Under the pieces are notes generated by a model. That model worked only from the letters and a program-made list of their open reading frames with translations. It was not told the origin of the DNA and ran no database searches. A program made the translations under genes and the position numbers. This document shows, one piece after another, positions 48,528 to 57,121 of a stretch of 64,000 bases of DNA. This DNA comes from Psychroflexus longus (lineage in GTDB: Bacteria > Bacteroidota > Bacteroidia > Flavobacteriales > Flavobacteriaceae): NCBI RefSeq assembly GCF_020164595.1, contig NZ_JAIQZE010000001.1, positions 186,001 to 250,000 of the forward strand, given 5' to 3'. Position 1 is the first letter of the stretch. Every line of letters starts with the position of its first letter.

Positions 48528-49265
48528 TTAATTCTCTTTTATATAATTTTCTATTGCCATTGTCATAGATGGAGTTTCTGGAGTCGGTGCCTGAATCTGA
48601 ACCTTTAAGCCTTTTTCTTCAGCAGCTTTTATGGTTGAATTTCCAAAGGCTGCTATCCTTGTATCTTTTTGCTCAAAATCTGGGAAGTTTTCGTAGAGTG
48701 ACTTTATCCCACTAGGGCTAAAAAAGACTACAACATCGTAAGAAACCTCTCTTAAGTGCGATAGATCACTCACTACAGTTTTATAAAAAATACCTCGAGT
48801 CCAGTCTACACCTAACTTGTCTAATTGTTGAGGCACAATAGGCTTAAGCATGTCTGATGATGGGAGCAAAAACTTTTCGTCTTTATGTTTTTTAATACTA
48901 GCTTCAAGTTCCTGAAATGTTCTTTTACCAACGTAAATCTTTCGCTTTCTGTAAACAACATATTTTTGTAAATAATAAGCTACAGCTTCACTTAAGCAGA
49001 AATATTTAAGACTGTCAGGGATTTTATACCTCATCTCCTCAGCTATTCTGAAAAAATGATCTACAGCGTTTCTACTTGTAAGAATAATAGCTGTAAATTT
49101 TGTAATGTCAACTTTTTGCTGCCTTACCTGTTTAGAATCAACAGGTTCTACGTGAATAAAAGGAATAAAATCAATTTTAATTTTATGCTTTTCCTCAAGT
49201 TCAGAATAAGGAGAGTGGTCTACATTGGGTTTCGGTTGTGAAATAAGGATATTTTTCACTTTCAT
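48528..49265 (-). CDS. hemD: Uroporphyrinogen-III synthase
   Basis: 245 residues of the HemD family. It closes and inverts hydroxymethylbilane to uroporphyrinogen III in heme synthesis. The family is weakly conserved; recognisable blocks are the start ILISQPKP, the TAIILTSRNAVDHFF and VVVFFSPSGIKSL strands that line the cleft, and RIAAFGNSTIKAAEEKGL. It is followed on the same strand by no other heme gene, and upstream is the DUF4271 gene (31-bp gap), a pairing that recurs in Bacteroidetes. Confidence 0.9.
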   Translation of the reverse strand: MKVKNILISQPKPNVDHSPYSELEEKHKIKIDFIPFIHVEPVDSKQVRQQKVDITKFTAIILTSRNAVDHFFRIAEEMRYKIPDSLKYFCLSEAVAYYLQKYVVYRKRKIYVGKRTFQELEASIKKHKDEKFLLPSSDMLKPIVPQQLDKLGVDWTRGIFYKTVVSDLSHLREVSYDVVVFFSPSGIKSLYENFPDFEQKDTRIAAFGNSTIKAAEEKGLKVQIQAPTPETPSMTMAIENYIKEN

Positions 49266-49296
49266 ATAGCTTAGTTTTTTACTGCACAGGCCTTAT

Positions 49297-49962
49297 TTAA
49301 TTGATTTTAATAACTTTAAAAAGAATCAGATAGGGTGCAATTTCAAAAGTGCAAATGTACAAAATAAAATAAAACCAATAGGACAAAATGTGCTTTTGAT
49401 ATAATGCAATGAATGCGAAAAGTTTGATAACGTAAGTCAAAACCAGAACTCCAATTATTATTTGTAATAAGATCTGATTATCAATAGCATTGAAATAAAA
49501 AATTAAAGCTATTGGGAATAAAAAAAACAAACCAAGCCAACTAAGGATACCTTGCTTGTAAAATAGATATCTCCCTATCAGCTGATCTACCTGAAACAAA
49601 TCACCAATAATTTTTTCAATAAGGTATTTGCTCAAGAGTATAATCGTTGCAAGAAACAGAATCTGTAAATAAGGAAGTATTTCAAAAGTATCTCCGTGAA
49701 TGGTTACATAAATAAAGAATGAAATACTGAGAAGACTTGCAATAAAAAGTAAAACCTCGGAAATTTCGATTCTTCTTTTTTCAGCAAATTTCTTAGAATA
49801 AAAGACGGAAGTGAAAAGGGAGTTTAAAAAGAAAAAGAAATAATTGTCTTTATTCCATTTCACAACAATAAGTAATACAAGTATCATGACTGTGATACTT
49901 ATAACCCAGTTATGTTCTTGAATAGATCTTAATGCTAAAAACAATTGCGAATTTTGAAGCAA
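49297..49962 (-). CDS. DUF4271 integral membrane protein
   Basis: 221 residues with about six hydrophobic segments spread over the whole length. Landmarks of the Bacteroidetes-only DUF4271 family are the region KWNKDNYFFFFLNSLFTS, the cytoplasmic link FQVDQLIGRYLFYKQGILSWLGL, and the end YFILYICTFEIAPYLILFK. No function is established. It is paired with hemD on the same strand and probably lies in the inner membrane. There is nothing in it to suggest heme binding directly. Confidence 0.85.
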   Translation of the reverse strand: MLQNSQLFLALRSIQEHNWVISITVMILVLLIVVKWNKDNYFFFFLNSLFTSVFYSKKFAEKRRIEISEVLLFIASLLSISFFIYVTIHGDTFEILPYLQILFLATIILLSKYLIEKIIGDLFQVDQLIGRYLFYKQGILSWLGLFFLFPIALIFYFNAIDNQILLQIIIGVLVLTYVIKLFAFIALYQKHILSYWFYFILYICTFEIAPYLILFKVIKIN

Positions 49963-50010
49963 ATGTAAATTAAACTGAACATTTATAGGCGACTTTTAGA
50001 TGGTAAAATA

Positions 50011-50018
50011 TATATTTG
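50011..50018 (+). promoter_or_regulatory. -7 promoter box of the glycosyltransferase gene
   Basis: TATATTTG matches TAnnTTTG and covers the TTG (50016) that would open the longest frame. It supports the ATG at 50043 as the start codon. Confidence 0.5.
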
Positions 50019-50042
50019 TCGATCAACCTTCAACTAGATTTG

Positions 50043-50768
50043 ATGCCTCAAAAATTAGTCATCATCCCAACTTTCAATGAAATTGAAAATATTGAAAAAC
50101 TCATTAGAAATATTTTCTCACAACCCGTAGATTTCGAAATTCTTGTTGTTGATGATTCTTCTCCAGACAGAACCTGGGAGTTGGTTCAAAAGCTTCAAGA
50201 AGAATTTAAAGACAAATTACACTTAGAAATAAGAGCTGCAAAAAGCGGCTTGGGCAAGGCCTATCTTCATGGTTTCAAATGGGCTTTGGAGAGAACCTAT
50301 GATTATATTTTTGAAATGGATGCCGACTTCTCCCACAATCCAAATGATTTGATAAGGTTATATAATTCCTGCTTGAAGAACGATTATGATGTAACCATCG
50401 GCTCCCGCTATATCACTGGAGTAAACGTAATCAACTGGCCGATGAAACGCGTGCTGCTATCTTGGCTGGCTTCTAAATATGTAAAGGCAATCACTAGAAT
50501 GCCCGTTGAAGATACCACTGCTGGATTTATATGCTATAAACGACAAGTTCTAGAAAGCATCGATCTCAACAAAATAAAATTTGTAGGCTATGCGTTTCAA
50601 ATTGAAATGAAATTTAAAGCTTTTAAAAAGGGATTTCGATTGAAAGAAATACCAGTTATATTTACAGATCGAACGAAAGGAAAATCCAAAATGAGTAGCG
50701 GTATCATAAAAGAAGCAGTTTTTGGAGTCGTCACTTTAAAGTTGAAAAGTCTTTTCGGTAAAATTTAA
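50043..50768 (+). CDS. Polyprenol monophosphomannose synthase-like glycosyltransferase, GT2 family
   Basis: 241 residues from the ATG at 50043 (MPQKLVIIPTFNE). GT-A fold motifs are present: IIPTFNEIENI, VVDDSSPDRTW, the acceptor-side EMDADFSHNP (the D-x-D motif) and VEDTTAGFICYKR, all typical of dolichol- or polyprenol-phosphate mannose synthases. There is no C-terminal membrane domain, so it is the soluble, one-domain type. It would charge a lipid carrier with a hexose for cell-envelope glycans. The dihydroorotase gene follows after 3 bp. Confidence 0.92.
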   Translation: MPQKLVIIPTFNEIENIEKLIRNIFSQPVDFEILVVDDSSPDRTWELVQKLQEEFKDKLHLEIRAAKSGLGKAYLHGFKWALERTYDYIFEMDADFSHNPNDLIRLYNSCLKNDYDVTIGSRYITGVNVINWPMKRVLLSWLASKYVKAITRMPVEDTTAGFICYKRQVLESIDLNKIKFVGYAFQIEMKFKAFKKGFRLKEIPVIFTDRTKGKSKMSSGIIKEAVFGVVTLKLKSLFGKI

Positions 50769-50771
50769 ATT

Positions 50772-52112
50772 ATGAAAGAATATCTAATCAAAAACGCGAA
50801 AATCGTCAATGAAAATAAAATTTTTGAAGGCGATGTCCATTTAAAAGATGGTTGGATAGTAGAAGTCTCTAGCTCAATCAGTGCAAAATCGAGCGATATT
50901 GAAATCATTGATGCTGGTGGAAAACATCTCATTCCTGGGGTTATAGACGATCAAGTTCACTTTAGAGAGCCAGGACTTACACACAAAGAAACAATTCTTA
51001 CAGGTTCTCGTGCAGCAGTTGCAGGTGGGATAACCTCCTATTTTGAGATGCCCAATACCAATCCTCAAACAACAACGATAGAAAAGCTTAAAGAAAAGTT
51101 TACCATGGCCAAGGATAATTCTTATGCTAACTATTCATTTATGTTTGGAGGAACCAACGATAATCTGGAAGAAATTAAAAAGATTAATCCTAAAACTACA
51201 GCTGCGCTGAAGTTATTCCTGGGTTCATCTACAGGAAATATGCTGGTTGATGATCAAAAAGTTTTGGAAGAGATCTTCAAACACTCACCATTGATCATCG
51301 CCACCCACTGTGAAGATGAAGCTACAATTCAAAAGAATTTAAAAGAACATGTAGAAAAATATGGGGATGATATTCCTATTCATTTGCATCCAAAAATAAG
51401 AAGTGAAGAAGCTTGCTATTTATCTTCTTCCAATGCAGTTGCTCTTGCGAAAAAGACAGGAGCTCGATTACATGTTTTTCACCTTTCAACAGCCAAAGAG
51501 CTTAAATTATTTTCAAACAAACTACCACTAGAAAAGAAAAAGATTACTGCAGAAGTCTGTATTCATCACTTGTGGTTTAATGAATCGGATTACGAAAAGA
51601 AAGGCACCTTCATCAAATGGAATCCTGCAGTAAAAACTGAAAAAGATAGAACTGAATTATTAAAAGCTTTGAATAAAAATCTTTTGGATGTTGTAGCCAC
51701 AGACCATGCCCCTCATACCAAGGAAGAAAAAAATAATGTCTACACAAAAGCTCCAAGTGGAGGGCCATTGGTTCAGCACGGTTTACCCGCTATGCTGGAG
51801 TTTTATCACAAAGGGAAACTTTCGTTAGAAAAGATTGTTGAAAAAATGTGTCACAATCCGGCGATTTTATTTGATGTTGACAAAAGAGGTTACATCAGAG
51901 AGGGTTACAAAGCAGACTTAGTACTCATTGACACTCAATCGCCCTGGACTGTGAATTCAAGAAATATTTTCTATAAATGCAATTGGTCTCCATTCGACGG
52001 GACGACTTTCAAATCTAGAGTCACTCACACTTTTGTAAATGGACATTTGGTATTTGAAAATTTCAAATTCAATGAAGGCCTATTTGGAGAACGCATAAAA
52101 TTCAACAGATAG
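50772..52112 (+). CDS. pyrC: Dihydroorotase (Bacteroidetes type)
   Basis: 446 residues of the amidohydrolase superfamily. It interconverts carbamoyl-aspartate and dihydroorotate in pyrimidine synthesis. Seen: the metal-site region VIDDQVHFREPG (59-68), the Lys region TAALKLFLGSSTG, His in IATHCEDE, His in HVFHLSTA, and Asp in VVATDHAPHT. The first residue of the usual H-x-H metal motif is Gln61, leaving His63 only. This Q-V-H form is, as far as I recall, common to the Bacteroidetes clade. Allantoinase is an alternative for the family, but no purine-degradation genes are near. The DUF4296 gene follows after 1 bp. Confidence 0.88.
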   Translation: MKEYLIKNAKIVNENKIFEGDVHLKDGWIVEVSSSISAKSSDIEIIDAGGKHLIPGVIDDQVHFREPGLTHKETILTGSRAAVAGGITSYFEMPNTNPQTTTIEKLKEKFTMAKDNSYANYSFMFGGTNDNLEEIKKINPKTTAALKLFLGSSTGNMLVDDQKVLEEIFKHSPLIIATHCEDEATIQKNLKEHVEKYGDDIPIHLHPKIRSEEACYLSSSNAVALAKKTGARLHVFHLSTAKELKLFSNKLPLEKKKITAEVCIHHLWFNESDYEKKGTFIKWNPAVKTEKDRTELLKALNKNLLDVVATDHAPHTKEEKNNVYTKAPSGGPLVQHGLPAMLEFYHKGKLSLEKIVEKMCHNPAILFDVDKRGYIREGYKADLVLIDTQSPWTVNSRNIFYKCNWSPFDGTTFKSRVTHTFVNGHLVFENFKFNEGLFGERIKFNR

Positions 52113-52113
52113 G

Positions 52114-52572
52114 ATGAAAAGAGTAAACTTCCTTTTTTTTATAAGTTTAGTCCTACTATTCATTGGCTGTCAAAATATCGATGAGATCGAAAAACCTGAC
52201 AATTTTCTGGATAAATCAAAAATGACAGATCTTTTGTATGACATGGTTTTGCTCGATGCTGCTGTAAGCACTAACGAAAAAAAACTTGAAGAACTCGATG
52301 TGGAAATGCTTGAGTTTTTATCTAAAAAATACAATATTGATACAACCGATATCAAGCAGAATATTTTGTATTACAACATGCAATTTGATGAAAATACAGA
52401 GATCTACGAGAAAGTCAAAGACAGTATTGAAAAATTAGAAAAGGCTTACGATTCAATTTCTAGAGTTTCGGATAGTTTGAGAAAAGTAGAACTTAAGAAA
52501 AAAGACTCTATCAAATCACTAGAATCTGATCCTAGAAGCCAAAAACTGAAAAAAATCGAAAAAACAAATTAA
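52114..52572 (+). CDS. DUF4296 lipoprotein
   Basis: 152 residues with a lipobox (LLFIG-C19), then the DUF4296 pattern PDNFLDKSKMTDLLYDMVLLDAA (about 28-50) and a Lys/Glu-rich helical tail that may form a coiled coil (about 100-150). DUF4296 is restricted to Bacteroidetes and has no known function. It lies directly behind the dihydroorotase gene, probably in the same operon, and its stop codon overlaps the stop of the convergent epimerase gene by 4 bp. Confidence 0.85.
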   Translation: MKRVNFLFFISLVLLFIGCQNIDEIEKPDNFLDKSKMTDLLYDMVLLDAAVSTNEKKLEELDVEMLEFLSKKYNIDTTDIKQNILYYNMQFDENTEIYEKVKDSIEKLEKAYDSISRVSDSLRKVELKKKDSIKSLESDPRSQKLKKIEKTN

Positions 52573-53564
52573 GAGCGCTTGTGTATTTTATCAGCATAGA
52601 CTTCAAGAGTTTCAAAAGTATATTGAAGCTCTTTTTTTATTTTATCTGAAGAATAAAAAGAGTCTTTAAAAAGGCTAGGAATCAACTCCAACGTAAGTTG
52701 CCTTTTGTAGGACGTAAAAAAGGACCTGAGCACTTCAAAAAACCAGGCGATGTAGAGCATCCACGGTTTTAGGCGGATTTTGGGGTCAGGTTTATTGTAT
52801 AAACCTGCAAAGCACTCCCCTACTTCTTTAAATGATAAGTTTTCAGAAACTAAAATGAAACGTTGATTTACCACTGAACTGTTCATAAGCTGAATCATAA
52901 TTTTACTGACATCATACACGCCAACAAATCCTGTTATTTTAGGTGGATAGAATTTTAATCCTTTTTTTAATTTTGCCAATAAGGTTCCACTACCAGAATC
53001 ATAAAATCCATCCCCGAGAATAACCCCAGGATTTACGATGACTACACTTACGCCTTCCTGAGAAGCTCTCCAGACTTCCATTTCAGCTCCGTATTTACTG
53101 ATTTCATAAGCTGAAGGCTTTTGATCTTCGGCCATTGTGGTTTCTTCTGTTACCTCTTCCCCCACATTTGGTTTTCCTAAGGCTGCAATGGAGCTTACGT
53201 GACAAAATTTTTGAATAGGAAAATCAATAGAAAGATTCACAACATTGGCAGTACCTTCTATATTGACTTTACGCATCATTTTGTAATCCGAAGGACTATT
53301 GCTTATAAATCCTGCACAGTGATAAACATGAGTGACAGACTCAAAGGCACTTTCCAACTTTGGTATGTCTAAAATATCGCACTGAAACCACTCTACGGTA
53401 TCTTCAATTTGCTGAGGTATTATGTCATACTTAAGAATGACAGAGATTGCCTGATTTTTTTTGTTTTCAGTTCTGAATAAAGCTCTGGTTTTCTCTTTAT
53501 TTAAAATGAGTTGAGCCAATAAATGAGCTCCGACAAGTCCTGTTGCACCGGTAAGTAAATTCAT
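52569..53564 (-). CDS. NAD-dependent epimerase/dehydratase family protein
   Basis: 331 residues from the ATG at 53564 (MNLLTGATGLVGAHLLAQL). The open frame reaches 53666, but that extension runs over the tyrS promoter and start and lacks family similarity. It is an extended SDR: NAD motif LTGATGLVGAHLL, and the catalytic Tyr-x-x-x-Lys is seen as YEISKYGAE, with VSSIAALG before it. The region VVIVNPGVILGDG follows. The substrate (often a dihydroflavonol- or sugar-type ketone) is not determined. It is divergent from tyrS. Confidence 0.88.
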   Translation of the reverse strand: MNLLTGATGLVGAHLLAQLILNKEKTRALFRTENKKNQAISVILKYDIIPQQIEDTVEWFQCDILDIPKLESAFESVTHVYHCAGFISNSPSDYKMMRKVNIEGTANVVNLSIDFPIQKFCHVSSIAALGKPNVGEEVTEETTMAEDQKPSAYEISKYGAEMEVWRASQEGVSVVIVNPGVILGDGFYDSGSGTLLAKLKKGLKFYPPKITGFVGVYDVSKIMIQLMNSSVVNQRFILVSENLSFKEVGECFAGLYNKPDPKIRLKPWMLYIAWFFEVLRSFFTSYKRQLTLELIPSLFKDSFYSSDKIKKELQYTFETLEVYADKIHKRS

Positions 53565-53589
53565 TTGGTAAATATACGAATTTCGAAAG

Positions 53590-53618
53590 TTGATAATTTT
53601 TTCATTATAATATCTTTG
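53590..53618 (+). promoter_or_regulatory. Promoter of tyrS
   Basis: TTG (53590-53592), an 18-bp spacer and TATCTTTG (53611-53618) match the flavobacterial consensus exactly. The tyrS ATG is about 20 bp downstream of the -7 box. Confidence 0.85.
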
Positions 53619-53637
53619 CGGCAAATCAATACTAAGA

Positions 53638-54933
53638 ATGAAAAAGGATTTTATAGAAGAAGTCACCTGGAGAGGAATGGTTCATGATGTTATGCCATGT
53701 ACTCAAGAACATCTTAACGAAAAAAGCAGAGCAGCTTATGTAGGAATAGATCCGACGGCAGATTCTCTTCATATAGGCCACTTGGTCGGCGTTATGATGT
53801 TAAGACACTTTCAACTAGCAGGTCACAAACCTGTCGCTTTGGTAGGTGGCGCCACAGGAATGATTGGAGATCCTTCCGGGAAATCTCAGGAGCGAAATCT
53901 TTTAGATGAAAAAACATTAAGACATAATCAAGAGGCTTTGAAAAAGCAATTATCCAAATTTTTAGATTTTAAAACCTCAGAAGATAATTCAGCTATCCTG
54001 GTCAATAATTACGATTGGATGAAAGATTTTTCTTTCTTGGACTTCATCAGGGATGTTGGAAAACACATCACCGTGAACTATATGATGTCAAAGGATTCTG
54101 TAAAAAAACGCTTGTCTTCAGAATCTAAAGAAGGCATGAGTTTTACAGAATTCACCTATCAATTGGTGCAGGGTTATGATTTCCTCCATCTATACAGGAC
54201 TCAGGATTGTTCTTTACAAATGGGCGGCAGTGATCAATGGGGAAACATCACCACAGGAACTGAGTTAATCAGGCGAATCGACCAAGGCAAAGGTTTTGCT
54301 TTGACTTGTCCGCTCATCACAAAAGCTGACGGCACCAAATTTGGAAAAACTGCGACTGGTAATATATGGCTTGACCCAGAGAAAACATCTCCTTACAAGT
54401 TTTATCAATACTGGATAAATACAAGTGATGAGGATGCTGAGAAGTTCATTAAGATATTTACATTTCTTTCAAAAGATGAAATTGAAAGCCTTGTGAAATC
54501 TCATAGAGAGCAACCACACTTAAGAACTCTACAAAGCAAACTGGCCGACGAAATTACAGAAGCTGTACACTCCAAAGGTGCTTTGGAAAAAGCAAAAGAA
54601 GCATCTCAGGTATTGTTTGGGAAAAGTACCGAAGAGGATCTTGCAAAACTCGATGAAGCTACGTTTTTAGATGTTTTTGAAGGAGTTCCTCTTAAAGAAT
54701 TAAATAAAAGTCTTTTGAAAGATGGACTTGATATGATTGCTGCTTTATCTGCCGAAACTGAATTCCTGAATTCCAATGGTGAAGCCAGAAGAGCTTTGAA
54801 GGAAAATTCGATTTCTGTAAATAAATCAAAAGTAGGTCTGGATTACAGTCTAAAAGAATCTGATTTAATCAATGGGAAGTATGTCTTAATTAACAAAGGG
54901 AAGAAAAATACGTATCTCATTAAATTTAATTAG
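53638..54933 (+). CDS. tyrS: Tyrosine--tRNA ligase
   Basis: 431 residues of a class I synthetase. The HIGH signature is in [11 protein letters not shown], the tyrosine pocket in [17 protein letters not shown], and the KMSKS-type loop is [10 protein letters not shown], as in TyrRS group 1. The C-terminal part (about 360-431) is an S4-like RNA-binding domain ([20 protein letters not shown]). It has its own promoter and a terminator at 54967-54999. No T-box leader is present, as expected in Bacteroidetes. Confidence 0.97.
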   Translation: MKKDFIEEVTWRGMVHDVMPCTQEHLNEKSRAAYVGIDPTADSLHIGHLVGVMMLRHFQLAGHKPVALVGGATGMIGDPSGKSQERNLLDEKTLRHNQEALKKQLSKFLDFKTSEDNSAILVNNYDWMKDFSFLDFIRDVGKHITVNYMMSKDSVKKRLSSESKEGMSFTEFTYQLVQGYDFLHLYRTQDCSLQMGGSDQWGNITTGTELIRRIDQGKGFALTCPLITKADGTKFGKTATGNIWLDPEKTSPYKFYQYWINTSDEDAEKFIKIFTFLSKDEIESLVKSHREQPHLRTLQSKLADEITEAVHSKGALEKAKEASQVLFGKSTEEDLAKLDEATFLDVFEGVPLKELNKSLLKDGLDMIAALSAETEFLNSNGEARRALKENSISVNKSKVGLDYSLKESDLINGKYVLINKGKKNTYLIKFN

Positions 54934-54966
54934 TATTTAAATTTAAAAGGAATTAAAAATTATTAC

Positions 54967-54999
54967 AGCCTGTTTCTAAATGTTTGAACAGGCTTTTTT
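54967..54999 (+). terminator. Terminator of tyrS
   Basis: An 8-bp stem (AGCCTGTT at 54967-54974 with AACAGGCT at 54987-54994) is followed by T's, about 33 bp after the tyrS stop. Confidence 0.8.
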
Positions 55000-55053
55000 G
55001 TGTAAAAAAATTGAAATTCTATTGCCTTTAAAAGTAAAAACTGCTTTAAAACA

Positions 55054-55133
55054 GAAAAGCCTTGAGCGAGTGCTCAAGGCTTTTCTTAACTAACCAATCT
55101 ATTATGAAAAAACTTCATCCTGGTACAAATGTA
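55054..55133 (-). ncRNA. Candidate small RNA with own promoter and terminator
   Basis: On the minus strand a -7 box TACATTTG (55133-55126) is followed by about 35 nt of AT-rich sequence containing a small stem (ATGAA/TTCAT), then a perfect 14-bp hairpin (GAAAAGCCTTGAGC at 55054-55067 with its complement at 55072-55085) with a U-rich end. The predicted transcript is about 65-70 nt. The -33 box is weak (T-run without G). The signal arrangement is visible; expression is inferred. Confidence 0.4.
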
Positions 55134-55288
55134 AAACACATATCCATGTTTAAAAAATAAAGCAGAATATATTTGTAAATAATTAACACCCTACTTCTTC
55201 AAGACTCTGATAATTAATAAATTAAAAATGGACTTTTTTTTTCAATATAAAAACGTCATCGATATAAATTAAGTTGAAGACTTATACT

Positions 55289-55296
55289 TATTTTTG
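55289..55296 (+). promoter_or_regulatory. -7 promoter box of the exonuclease III gene
   Basis: TATTTTTG matches TAnnTTTG and ends 14 bp before the ATG. A TTG at 55274-55276 is only 12 bp upstream, shorter than usual, so the -33 element is uncertain. Confidence 0.45.
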
Positions 55297-55310
55297 AATC
55301 AAAACAAGAC

Positions 55311-56081
55311 ATGAAAATTATCTCATATAATGTTAATGGCATTCGCGCTGCACTTAAGAAAGGACTAATTGACTGGCTAAAAGCTGCTGATGCAGATGTG
55401 GTCTGTTTTCAAGAAACAAAAGCACAACCAGAGCAGATAGATGACTCTATTTTTGAGGACATAGGTTATAAATATTGCTATTGGTATTCTGCAGAAAAAA
55501 AAGGCTACAGCAGTGTCGGCATTATAAGTAAGTCTGAACCGAATCATGTTGAATATGGAACAGGAATAGGATATATGGATAGAGAAGGTCGAAATATAAG
55601 GGCTGACTTTGATGATGTCTCTGTTATGAGTTTGTACCTTCCGTCTGGAACGAATGATGATCGGCTGAGTTACAAATTTACTTATATGGATGAATTCAAA
55701 ATCTATATTGAAGACCTCAAAAGAGACTTTCCAGATTTAGTGATATGTGGTGATTATAATATTTGTCACGAAGCCATAGATATCCATGATCCAGTGAGAT
55801 TGAAAACAGTTTCTGGATTCCTTCCTGCAGAACGCGAGTGGCTATCCAATTTCTTAAACGAATCTGGCTTTATAGATTCTTTTCGAAAATTAAACGAAGA
55901 CGTTGTTCAATACTCGTGGTGGAGCTACAGAGCAAATGCTCGACAAAACAATAAAGGATGGCGCCTGGATTACCTTTTGGTAGCTGAAGAAATTGAAAAT
56001 AAAATTTCAAGATCAGTTATTTTACCAGAAGCGAAACACAGCGACCACTGCCCGGTACTTTTAGAACTTGATTTAAATTAA
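55311..56081 (+). CDS. xth: Exodeoxyribonuclease III / AP endonuclease
   Basis: 256 residues of the exonuclease-endonuclease-phosphatase fold. Motifs: MKIISYNVNGIRAALKKGL, FQETKAQPEQ (metal Glu), VICGDYNICHEAIDIHDP (Asp/Asn), RLDYLLVAEE and KHSDHCPVLLEL (catalytic His). It incises DNA at abasic sites in base excision repair. It is probably co-transcribed with the OmpA-like gene 25 bp downstream, although no functional link is evident. Confidence 0.96.
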   Translation: MKIISYNVNGIRAALKKGLIDWLKAADADVVCFQETKAQPEQIDDSIFEDIGYKYCYWYSAEKKGYSSVGIISKSEPNHVEYGTGIGYMDREGRNIRADFDDVSVMSLYLPSGTNDDRLSYKFTYMDEFKIYIEDLKRDFPDLVICGDYNICHEAIDIHDPVRLKTVSGFLPAEREWLSNFLNESGFIDSFRKLNEDVVQYSWWSYRANARQNNKGWRLDYLLVAEEIENKISRSVILPEAKHSDHCPVLLELDLN

Positions 56082-56106
56082 TAACCTTTACTTTAAAATC
56101 CTTCCT

Positions 56107-57066
56107 ATGAAACTAATGCGATATGTACTTATTGGATTCTTAAGCCTCAACTTGATAGGCTGTGTGAGTCAAAAAAAATTCCTCGAGCTTGAAGAGGATC
56201 TTAATTCACTAAAAAGAACAAACGAGCAACTCAGTCAAAAGCTGGACGAGTGCAATTCAGAAAAAACTGCTGTTGAAGATGAACTCGCCTACTCAAAAGA
56301 CAGAATTGAAGTTTTAAAAACTCAACGTGATGATCTTCTTGCAGACTACCAAAGAAACAAAAGTACTCTGGACAAACTCGAAGAATCTTATGATGCCTTA
56401 GAAAAAAATAGCTCGAAAGCACTGGCTGAGAACTCCAAGCAAAACAGAGAATTGCTTCGTCAGTTGGAAGAGAAAGAAGCCGCTCTTGCCAAAGAACAAA
56501 ACCGACTGGAAGAACTTCAGAAAGATTTGCAAGCCAGATCTCAGCGTGTTCAAGAATTAGAAAGCTTAATAGCTGAAAAGGAGCAGAAAATGCAAACCCT
56601 CAAGGACAATCTTTCCCGTGCCCTTACAAATTTTGAAGGTCAAGGTCTAAGTGTGGAAATGAGAGACGGTAAGGTTTATGTTTCTATGGAAAACAAGCTT
56701 TTATTTGCTTCTGGAAGCTGGAACGTGGGGAATGAAGGACAAAAGGCGGTGAAAGAGCTCGGGAAAGTTTTGGCAGAAAATCCAGATATTGCTGTGTTGA
56801 TAGAAGGTCATACTGATGACGTTCCCTACGGTGGAAATGGACCTTTAAATGACAACTGGGATTTGTCTACCAAAAGAGCAACGGAAGTCTTAAAATTATT
56901 ACTGAAAAATGGCAACATCGATCCGCAAAACCTTACTGCTGCAGGCAAGGGCGAGTATGCGCCATTAGTGCCAAACACAACTGAAGAAAACAGAGCAAGA
57001 AACAGAAGAATAGAAGTAGTATTAACACCTAAGCTTGATGAAATTTCAAAGCTACTAAGTGAGTAA
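56107..57066 (+). CDS. OmpA-family lipoprotein with coiled coil
   Basis: 319 residues. A lipoprotein signal (LIG-C19) is followed by a long predicted coiled coil (about 22-180, many Glu/Lys/Leu heptads such as LEEKEAALAKEQNRLEELQ). A C-terminal OmpA-like peptidoglycan-binding domain (about 195-315) has VLIEGHTDDVPYGG and ARNRRIEVVL, including the Asp and Arg residues that hold diaminopimelate. It likely anchors the outer membrane to the wall. The bidirectional terminator at 57091-57121 follows. Confidence 0.93.
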   Translation: MKLMRYVLIGFLSLNLIGCVSQKKFLELEEDLNSLKRTNEQLSQKLDECNSEKTAVEDELAYSKDRIEVLKTQRDDLLADYQRNKSTLDKLEESYDALEKNSSKALAENSKQNRELLRQLEEKEAALAKEQNRLEELQKDLQARSQRVQELESLIAEKEQKMQTLKDNLSRALTNFEGQGLSVEMRDGKVYVSMENKLLFASGSWNVGNEGQKAVKELGKVLAENPDIAVLIEGHTDDVPYGGNGPLNDNWDLSTKRATEVLKLLLKNGNIDPQNLTAAGKGEYAPLVPNTTEENRARNRRIEVVLTPKLDEISKLLSE

Positions 57067-57090
57067 TAGGCACATTATTTAAAGTCAAAA

Positions 57091-57121
57091 GAAAAGGGAT
57101 TTTTTATAAAAATCCCTTTTC
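57091..57121. terminator. Bidirectional terminator between the OmpA-like gene and the response regulator
   Basis: A long AT-rich stem (AAAAGGGATTTTT and complement, about 57092-57104 with 57108-57120) overlaps the stop codon of the minus-strand response regulator. It can stop transcription from both sides. Confidence 0.7.

Larger units (their letters stand above)
54934..55310. other. Non-coding stretch between tyrS and the exonuclease III gene
   Basis: This gap of 377 bp holds the tyrS terminator, a second strong hairpin (55054-55085) that ends a candidate minus-strand small RNA, and a TATTTTTG box (55289-55296) in front of the exonuclease III gene. No frame longer than about 17 codons with a start was found here. 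Confidence 0.6.

Noticed and set aside
53565-53666. A 34-residue N-terminal extension of the epimerase
   Set aside because: It would overlap the tyrS promoter and start codon; the internal Met at 53564 begins directly with the NAD-binding motif.
55104-55160. A 17-codon frame starting ATG AAA AAA after the hairpin downstream of tyrS
   Set aside because: It is very short, has no promoter on its strand directly upstream, and the same DNA is better explained as the 5' part of a minus-strand small RNA.
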